Source: Gemmata palustris (lineage in GTDB: Bacteria > Planctomycetota > Planctomycetia > Gemmatales > Gemmataceae). From it: a DNA stretch of 64,000 nucleotides. The stretch covers positions 1,612,001-1,676,000 of the forward strand of contig NZ_JAGKQQ010000001.1 of assembly GCF_017939745.1 (NCBI RefSeq), written 5' to 3'. Under the pieces are notes generated by a model, which was given only the letters and a program-made list of their open reading frames with translations, was not told the origin of the DNA and did not search any database. The position numbers and the translations under genes were made by a program. Below are positions 58,114 to 64,000 of this stretch, in pieces (the first letter of the stretch is position 1; every line of letters starts with the position of its first letter).

Positions 58114-61100
58114 ATGTCGGATGTGAAGTCCCCGCCGTTCCAAAAGCTCCTCGTCGCCAACCGCAGTGAGATCGCGATCCGCGTGTTCCGCTCGGCACAC
58201 GAACTCGGGCTGCGCACGGTTGCGATTTACTCGCACGAGGACCGGTTCGCGCTGCACCGGTTCAAAGCGGACGAAGCGTACCAGGTCGGGAAACCGGGCG
58301 AGCCGATCCGCGCGTACCTGGACATCCCGGGGATCGTGAAGCTCGCGAAGGAAATCGGCGTCGACGCCATCCATCCTGGGTACGGGTTCCTTTCGGAGAA
58401 CGCGGCGTTCGCGCGCGCCTGTGCCGAGGCGGGGATCACGTTCGTGGGTCCGCGCCCGGAGGTTCTTGAACAACTCGGAGATAAGGTGTCGGCGCGCGAG
58501 ATCGCCAAGAAAGCGCAGGTGCCGGTACTGTCCGGGGGTGAATCGCCGCTCGCGAGTATAGACGAAGCGAAGGCGCTCGCGGACAAGCTCGGCTACCCAG
58601 TGATCGTGAAGGCGTCGATGGGCGGGGGCGGGCGCGGGATGCGCGTGGTTCACACCGCGGACAAGTTGCAAGACGCGGTCGAGTCCGCGCAGCGCGAGGC
58701 CGGGGCCGCGTTCGGCGTCACCGACGTGTTCCTCGAAAAGTTCGTGGTGCGCGCCAAACACATCGAAGTGCAGTTAATCGGCGACAAGCACAACGGGTTG
58801 GTTCACCTGTTCGAGCGCGACTGCTCCATCCAGCGCCGGCACCAAAAAGTCGTCGAGCTCGCCCCCGCACCCAACCTGCCCGACGACATCCGTCAGGGCA
58901 TTCTCGACGCGGCGCTGTCCGTGGGCCGGGCGTGCGGGATCGATAACGCGAGCACGGTCGAGTTCCTCTACGACACCGAGGCGAAGCGGTTCTACTTCAT
59001 CGAGGTCAACCCGCGCATCCAGGTGGAACACACCGTCACGGAGCAGGTGACCGGGTTCGACATCGTGCGGTCGCAGATCCTCATCGCGTCCGGGTTGCCG
59101 CTCGGTCACGAGCGCGTGGGGTTGAGGCAGAACGAGATCACCACGCGCGGCTACGCGATCCAGTGCCGCGTGACGACGGAAGACCCGGCCAACGGCTTCG
59201 TCCCGGACTACGGGCGCCTCAGTGCGTACCGGTCGAGTGGCGGACCCGGTATCCGCCTCGACGCGGGCACCGCGTTCGGCGGCGCGGTCATCACGCCGTT
59301 CTACGATTCGCTGCTCGTGAAGGTGACGGTTAGCGGACTCACCTTCGGCGACTGCGCGACCCGCATGGAACGCTGCCTGCAAGAGTTCCGCGTGCGCGGC
59401 GTGAAGACGAACATTCCGTTCTTGCTGAACCTGATCGCCCACGACCAGTTCCTCGCCGGGGACGTGACCACGCGGTTCCTGGACGAGACGCCGGACCTTT
59501 TCCGCTTCACCGCCCGGCGCGACCGCGCGACGAAGGTGCTGGCGTACCTCGCGGAAGTGATCGTGAACGGTCACCCGGAAGTCCGCGAGGGCATGAAGGG
59601 CCGGAAGACCGAGGGGGAGATTACCCCGGTTGCGCTTTCTCGCTCTCACACCTACACGCCTTCGCTCCCGAAGGGCACGCGCGACACGTTCAAGGAACTC
59701 GGCGCTGTGGGGTTCGCGAAGTGGACGCGGTCGCAGTCCCGGTTGCTGGTCACCGATACGACCATGCGCGACGCGCACCAGTCGCTGTTCGCGACGCGCA
59801 TGCGCACGTTCGACATGCTGGCGATCGCGGAGCGCTACGCCGAGCACCACGCGGACCTGTTCTCGCTGGAAATGTGGGGCGGGGCGACCTTCGACACCGC
59901 GATGCGGTTCCTGAAAGAATCGCCGTGGGACCGGCTCGCCAAGCTCCGCGAGCGCGTGCCGAACATTCTGTTCCAGATGCTGGTGCGGGCCGCGAGCGCG
60001 GTCGGGTACACGAACTACCCCGACAACGTGGTGTACGAGTTCATCCGGCTCTCCGCGGAAGCCGGGATGGACATCTTCCGCATCTTCGATGCGAACAACT
60101 GGCTGCCGAACATCAAGCTCGGCATCGACGCCGTGTTGAAGACGGACGCGATCTGCGAAGCGGCGATCTGCTATACGGGGGACATCCTCGATCCGAAGCG
60201 AGACAAGTACACACTCAACTACTTCGTCAACCTCGCGAAGGAATTGGAAAAGCTCGGCACGCACTTCCTCGCGATCAAGGACATGGCGGGCCTGCTCAAG
60301 CCCTATGCCGCGAAGCGCCTGGTGAAAGCCCTGCGCGAGGCCGTTGGCGTACCGATCCACTTCCACACGCACGACTCCGCCGGTGGGCAACTCGCGTCGT
60401 ACATGATGGCCGCGGAAGAGGGTGTGAACGTCGTGGACTGCGCGTTCGCGCCGATGGCCGGCGTGACCTCGCAACCGAGCCTCAACGCGCTCGTGGAAGC
60501 GACGCGGTTCACGCCGCGCGACACCGCGCTGAACTTTGATGCGCTGCAAGAAACGGCCACGTACTGGGAAGGGGTTCGCCGGCTCTACGCGCCGTTCGAG
60601 ACGGGCCAGCTCGCGAGTTCCGCTGAGGTGTACCTGCACGAGATGCCGGGGGGCCAGTACGCGAACCTGTACCAGCAGGCCCACTCGCTCGGCGTCGGCG
60701 ACCGGTGGACCGAGGTCGGCCGGATGTACGCCGAGGTGAACAAGCTGTTCGGCGACATCGTGAAGGTGACGCCGACCTCGAAGGTCGTCGGCGACATGAC
60801 GCTGTTCATGCTCGCGAACAACCTGACGCCGGAAATGGTGCTCGACCCGAAGCGCGAAATCGCGTTTCCGGAATCGGTGGTCGAGTTCTTCGAGGGCAAA
60901 CTGGGCCAGCCCCCGGGCGGGTTCCCCCCCGAGCTGCAAACCCGCATCCTGCGCGGGCGCAAGCCGCTCACGGACCGCCCCGGCGCGACGCTCCCGCCCG
61001 CGGACCTCGCGAAAGCCAAGAAGGATCTCGAGGGCAAGCTCCGGCGCCCGCCGACCGATCAGGACGTGATCTCGTACCTGCTCTACCCCAAGGTGTTCAG

Positions 61101-61587
61101 CGATTTCGCCGAGCACCAGGCGAAGTATTCGGACCTGAGTGTGCTGCCCACGCCCGCGTACTTCTTCGGGATGACGAAGGGCGAAGAGGTCAGCATCGAG
61201 ATCGAATCGGGCAAGACGCTCATCATCAAGTTCCTCACGATCGGCGAACCGCAAGCGGACGGCCGGCGCGTGGTGTACTTCGAGTTGAACGGCCAGCCGC
61301 GCGAGGTGCTGGTCACGGACAAGTCGCTCAGCGGCGGGTCGGTGAAGGCCCGTGCGAAGGCCGAGACCGGGAACGCGAAGCACATCGCCGCGCCGATGCC
61401 CGGGGCCGTGGTCGCGGTCGCGGTCGCGCCCGGCGACGAGGTCGCGGCCGGGGCGAAGTTGCTCACGCTCGAAGCGATGAAGATGGAAACGACCCTTTAC
61501 GCCGAGCGCGCGGGGAAAGTGGCCGAAGTGCTCGTGCGCCCCGGGGTGCAGGTCGAGGGCGGCGACTTGGTGATTCGATTCGAGTGA
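58114..61587 (+). CDS. pyc: Pyruvate carboxylase
   Basis: A 1157-aa single-chain enzyme that makes oxaloacetate from pyruvate, bicarbonate and ATP. Biotin carboxylase at 10-460: LLVANRSEIAIRVFRSAHEL, IVKASMGGGGRGMRVV, FIEVNPRIQVEHTVTEQVTG. Carboxyltransferase at about 545-830: VTDTTMRDAHQSLFATRMRT. Biotin carrier at the C-terminus: LEAMKMETTLYAERAG with the biotinyl Lys between two Mets. ATG at 58114 with GAGG upstream; the frame is open 25 codons further without support. Anaplerotic central metabolism. Confidence 0.95.
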   Translation: MSDVKSPPFQKLLVANRSEIAIRVFRSAHELGLRTVAIYSHEDRFALHRFKADEAYQVGKPGEPIRAYLDIPGIVKLAKEIGVDAIHPGYGFLSENAAFARACAEAGITFVGPRPEVLEQLGDKVSAREIAKKAQVPVLSGGESPLASIDEAKALADKLGYPVIVKASMGGGGRGMRVVHTADKLQDAVESAQREAGAAFGVTDVFLEKFVVRAKHIEVQLIGDKHNGLVHLFERDCSIQRRHQKVVELAPAPNLPDDIRQGILDAALSVGRACGIDNASTVEFLYDTEAKRFYFIEVNPRIQVEHTVTEQVTGFDIVRSQILIASGLPLGHERVGLRQNEITTRGYAIQCRVTTEDPANGFVPDYGRLSAYRSSGGPGIRLDAGTAFGGAVITPFYDSLLVKVTVSGLTFGDCATRMERCLQEFRVRGVKTNIPFLLNLIAHDQFLAGDVTTRFLDETPDLFRFTARRDRATKVLAYLAEVIVNGHPEVREGMKGRKTEGEITPVALSRSHTYTPSLPKGTRDTFKELGAVGFAKWTRSQSRLLVTDTTMRDAHQSLFATRMRTFDMLAIAERYAEHHADLFSLEMWGGATFDTAMRFLKESPWDRLAKLRERVPNILFQMLVRAASAVGYTNYPDNVVYEFIRLSAEAGMDIFRIFDANNWLPNIKLGIDAVLKTDAICEAAICYTGDILDPKRDKYTLNYFVNLAKELEKLGTHFLAIKDMAGLLKPYAAKRLVKALREAVGVPIHFHTHDSAGGQLASYMMAAEEGVNVVDCAFAPMAGVTSQPSLNALVEATRFTPRDTALNFDALQETATYWEGVRRLYAPFETGQLASSAEVYLHEMPGGQYANLYQQAHSLGVGDRWTEVGRMYAEVNKLFGDIVKVTPTSKVVGDMTLFMLANNLTPEMVLDPKREIAFPESVVEFFEGKLGQPPGGFPPELQTRILRGRKPLTDRPGATLPPADLAKAKKDLEGKLRRPPTDQDVISYLLYPKVFSDFAEHQAKYSDLSVLPTPAYFFGMTKGEEVSIEIESGKTLIIKFLTIGEPQADGRRVVYFELNGQPREVLVTDKSLSGGSVKARAKAETGNAKHIAAPMPGAVVAVAVAPGDEVAAGAKLLTLEAMKMETTLYAERAGKVAEVLVRPGVQVEGGDLVIRFE

Positions 61588-61605
61588 CCCCCTTCAGGGT
61601 GCGCT

Positions 61606-62682
61606 ATGCTGCCAGTTGTGTTGTTGGTGTGTTCGGTGGGCGCGGACCTCGCGCCCACGATTACTTCCCCCGTCGGGACGGGGGAACAGGGCTTCGCGGG
61701 GGATGGCGGGCCGGCGACGAAGGCCAAACTCGATCAGCCGTTCGATGTCGCCTTCGACAAGGTCGGGAACCTTTACTTTTCCGACACGTTCAATCACCGG
61801 ATTCGCAAAGTGGATGCGAAGACCGGTGTCATCTCCACGGTCGCCGGGAGCGGCAAAAAAGGCTTCGCGGGTGACGGTGCGAAGGCCACCGATGCGAGCC
61901 TGAACGAGCCCTACGGCGTCGAACTCGATGCCGACGGCAACCTCTACATTGTGGACCGACTCAATTTTTGCGTGCGCAAGGTGGATGCCAAGACCGCGTT
62001 CATTACCACTGTGGCCGGCACCGGCGGGAAATCGGGCTTCGGTGGCGACGACGGCGCCGCGGACAAGGCGCTGCTCGTGGAGCCGAACGGCATGTGTCTC
62101 GACGGGAAGGGGAAGCTCTACATCGCGGATGTGGCCGGGCACCGGGTTCGCGTCGTGGACTTGGCCAAAGGCACCATTGATACGCTCGCGGGTACCGGGA
62201 AGGGCGCGACGACCGGTGACGGCGGCCCACTTAAGGACGCTGTGCTCTTCGGCCCGCGTGCGGTCGCGATGGCCCCGGACGGGCGGCTCTACATCGTCGA
62301 GCGCAACGGGCACTGCGTTCGGGTCGTGGACTTGATGAAAGGCACCATCGACCGCTTCGCGGGTACGGGAAAGAAGGGTTACACCGGCGACGGCGGGAAG
62401 GCTTCGGACGCGACCTTTGACGGCCCAAAAGAAATCGACACCGATAAGGCTGGCAACGTGTTCGTTGTGGACACCGAGAACGAAGCGATTCGGCGAATTG
62501 ATGCCAAAACCGGACTCGTTACGACCGTCGCGGGGAAGGGGCGGACGAAAACGCCGGGCCTCGGTGACAACGGCCCCGCGACGTCCGCGACGCTCGGTCG
62601 GCCGCACGGGGTCGCGGTCGGGCCGGACGGGGCACTTTACATTGGTGACACGAACAGTCACCGCATCCGCAAGATGAAATGA
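61606..62682 (+). CDS. Secreted NHL-repeat protein
   Basis: A 358-aa protein with a short signal peptide (MLPVVLLVCSVGADLA). Six NHL-type blades repeating 'GxGxxGfxGDGgxaxxAxLxxPxGvxxDxxGNLYixD' (for example NLYFSDTFNHRIRKVD, NLYIVDRLNFCVRKVD, ALYIGDTNSHRIRKMK). A six-bladed beta-propeller for protein or sugar binding outside the cytoplasm. It follows pyc by 18 bases, possibly co-transcribed by read-through. Confidence 0.85.
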   Translation: MLPVVLLVCSVGADLAPTITSPVGTGEQGFAGDGGPATKAKLDQPFDVAFDKVGNLYFSDTFNHRIRKVDAKTGVISTVAGSGKKGFAGDGAKATDASLNEPYGVELDADGNLYIVDRLNFCVRKVDAKTAFITTVAGTGGKSGFGGDDGAADKALLVEPNGMCLDGKGKLYIADVAGHRVRVVDLAKGTIDTLAGTGKGATTGDGGPLKDAVLFGPRAVAMAPDGRLYIVERNGHCVRVVDLMKGTIDRFAGTGKKGYTGDGGKASDATFDGPKEIDTDKAGNVFVVDTENEAIRRIDAKTGLVTTVAGKGRTKTPGLGDNGPATSATLGRPHGVAVGPDGALYIGDTNSHRIRKMK

Positions 62683-62684
62683 CT

Positions 62685-63314
62685 TCACCGCGCCAGGAAA
62701 TAGCCCGCGGCGAACGCCACACCGAGTAGCACGACCACTGCGCCCGTTAGCAGGGTCGCCTGTTGGGGGGTGAGGACGATCGCGCGGGGCGGTTCGCCGA
62801 GGCTCATTGCGTCCGCGCCGGTCACGCGCGCGGGCTTCGGCTGGTCCAGTTCCACGGGAATGTCGCTCAGCCCGAGAATCTCGTCCATATCCCTTTCAAA
62901 GAGGGGCCGGTCGTCGGACGCCTTCGGAACCGCTTTTGCGGGAACCTTCGGAACGGGCGGCGGAGCCACCCGCGCCTTCGCTGGCGCCGCACTCACTTTC
63001 GCAATAGGCGGCGGGGCCGTCTCCGTCTCTTCCGTGTCGTTCTCTGTGGGCAGGGGCGCTGGTAACGCAGAAAGTGGGGCCGCGCCCGGTTGCGCCATCT
63101 GGGTGGCGGGTTTCACCATGCGCTCGGTCGCCACGTTCCCGAGCATCGCGTCCACATCGTCCAGGTTGATGTGCTCGGTCTTCGCGTCGTCGCCCGAATG
63201 TGCGGGCACCGTGATGGCGGAGCCGCAGTGCGGGCACGTGGTTTCCGTTCCCGCCTTGCGGGTCGCGATCCCCAGGAGGCGGGCACAGTGAGTGCAGCGG
63301 AACCGGATGGGCAT
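62685..63314 (-). CDS. Zinc-ribbon protein with C-terminal membrane anchor
   Basis: A 209-aa protein. N-terminal zinc ribbon (CTHCARLLGIATRKAG, CPHCGSAI), a long Ala/Pro linker (APPPIAKVSAAPAKARVAPP), an acidic segment, and a single C-terminal span (LLTGAVVVLLGVAFAAGYFL). The same build recurs in Gemmata and relatives, with unknown role. Starts at the ATG at 63314; upstream frame is a shadow of the opposite gene. Its stop lies three bases past the NHL gene's stop on the other strand. Confidence 0.7.
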   Translation of the reverse strand: MPIRFRCTHCARLLGIATRKAGTETTCPHCGSAITVPAHSGDDAKTEHINLDDVDAMLGNVATERMVKPATQMAQPGAAPLSALPAPLPTENDTEETETAPPPIAKVSAAPAKARVAPPPVPKVPAKAVPKASDDRPLFERDMDEILGLSDIPVELDQPKPARVTGADAMSLGEPPRAIVLTPQQATLLTGAVVVLLGVAFAAGYFLAR

Positions 63315-63465
63315 TCCGAAGTCTCCGACCAACGGCGGGCCGTGTGAGTGGTTAGTGCAGTATACCCGACGGTCCCGGTCCGGGTGTCCGAATCCGGTGC
63401 TTGATCCGCCGACCGCCCCGGGAAACAATAAGTGTCTGAGGCGCGCACCCCGATTGGAGCACCCG

Positions 63466-64000
63466 ATGACCCCACGCCGCACCCGTTTGGCCCTCGCGCT
63501 GGTTCTGTTCGTGGGCTGTGCCGCCGTCGCGGTCCCGGCGGAGGTCGTCGTCCTCAAGGACGGGTTCGTCATCCAGGGGGACATGCGGAAGGAGACCGAG
63601 GTCGTTGTTGATAAGGCGAGCGGGCGCTCCGTTCCGATCGTGAAAGCCGGCGGGCTCGACATCATCGACGAGGGGCCGAAGTGGACGATCTTCAGCACCC
63701 ACGCGAAGCAGCTCGGGGCCATTTCCCCGGACATCAAGTTGCGCCCGGAGTACAAGGCGTACACGATGCCGTTCCCGGGGCGGAAGTCGAACAACCCGCT
63801 CACCGACATCGGCGAGACCGTGAAGGTCAGCGAGTTCAACTCGAAGTGGATCAGAACGATCGAGGCGAAGTCGTTCGTCGCCGCGAACGCGCACATCGAT
63901 CAGCAGATCACGCACATCGACCCGCACATGATCTACCTCGTCTCGGCGACGCACCTCTGGCGCCTCTCCTACCGGACGAACGAGTGGGACCCGAAGCTCG
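63466..64000 (+). CDS. Secreted protein, 3' partial
   Basis: The frame is open to the window end (178 codons). GGAG lies seven bases before the ATG. N-terminus MTPRRTRLALALVLFVGCAA is a signal peptide, possibly a lipoprotein (GCAA). It is followed by EVVVLKDGFVIQGDMRKETE, a planctomycete start motif, and PGRKSNNPLTDIGETVKV. Exported; function unknown. Confidence 0.75.
   Translation, partial: MTPRRTRLALALVLFVGCAAVAVPAEVVVLKDGFVIQGDMRKETEVVVDKASGRSVPIVKAGGLDIIDEGPKWTIFSTHAKQLGAISPDIKLRPEYKAYTMPFPGRKSNNPLTDIGETVKVSEFNSKWIRTIEAKSFVAANAHIDQQITHIDPHMIYLVSATHLWRLSYRTNEWDPKL

Noticed and set aside
58774..61383. A minus-strand open frame of 869 codons
   Set aside because: Antisense of pyruvate carboxylase; composition (Arg/His/Val/Glu runs) is typical of shadow frames.
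1..64000. CRISPR arrays
   Set aside because: No regularly spaced repeats of 24-40 bp with unique spacers were seen; the repeated palindromes are far apart and irregular.

Overview
The window reads as chromosome from a Gemmata-type planctomycete. The evidence is: high-GC coding sequence with GTG/TTG starts on many genes, a DUF1580 protein, DUF1573 and NHL secreted proteins, a zinc-ribbon protein with a C-terminal anchor, and a response regulator with an excisionase-like DNA-binding head. No rRNA or CRISPR array is visible. Family names rest on motifs read by eye, without any database search.

Layout. (1) 1-9.1 kb: the end of an AT-richer phage-like element. It has a tail-fibre-like protein followed by two glycosyltransferases, small unknown genes, an AAA+ ATPase, a gene with iteron-like repeats upstream, an HTH protein and a tyrosine integrase. 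It stops at a 46-nt fragment of a tRNA-Phe gene. (2) 9.1-16.1 kb: a second integrase, an HNH/AP2 nuclease gene, and a decayed DNA phosphorothioation (dnd) operon. dndC has lost its front half, dndD carries a one-base frameshift, and dndE is split by an 88-bp MITE with a TTA target duplication. A broken EF-hand gene and an integrase remnant follow. (3) 16.1-34.1 kb: an integrative element of about 18 kb bounded by 53-bp direct repeats of the tRNA-Arg(CCG) 3' end, with its integrase beside the intact tRNA. It carries a block of small genes, its own sigma factor, a ParB-like protein, a primase-like protein, a retropepsin-like protease and phage tail genes (tube, chaperone pair with a probable -1 frameshift, tape measure, a large structural protein). 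I see no capsid, portal or large terminase. Nine copies of a 16-bp palindrome (GTGGTCGCGCGACCAC) are scattered through it, mostly in gaps between genes. (4) 34.1-64 kb: stable chromosome. It contains an HNH protein, an mcrB / membrane protein / mcrC operon, a phosphoesterase, an MFS transporter, a Rad52-type annealing protein, phosphoglucomutase, a Ser/Thr kinase, mnmG, a response regulator and histidine kinase, comF, a DUF1573 protein, pyruvate carboxylase and secreted NHL proteins.

How it fits together. The left half is a stack of islands accreted at two tRNA genes, at different stages of life: one apparently intact (region 3), one partly seen (region 1), and one dying (region 2). Restriction-type defence appears twice: a dead dnd locus in the island and an intact McrBC-like operon in the chromosome. 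The strongest candidates for something new are the palindrome network of the 18-kb element with its ParB-like protein and sigma factor, its tail-only gene content, and the three-gene McrB/membrane/McrC operon in which McrB carries a DUF2461-like segment.
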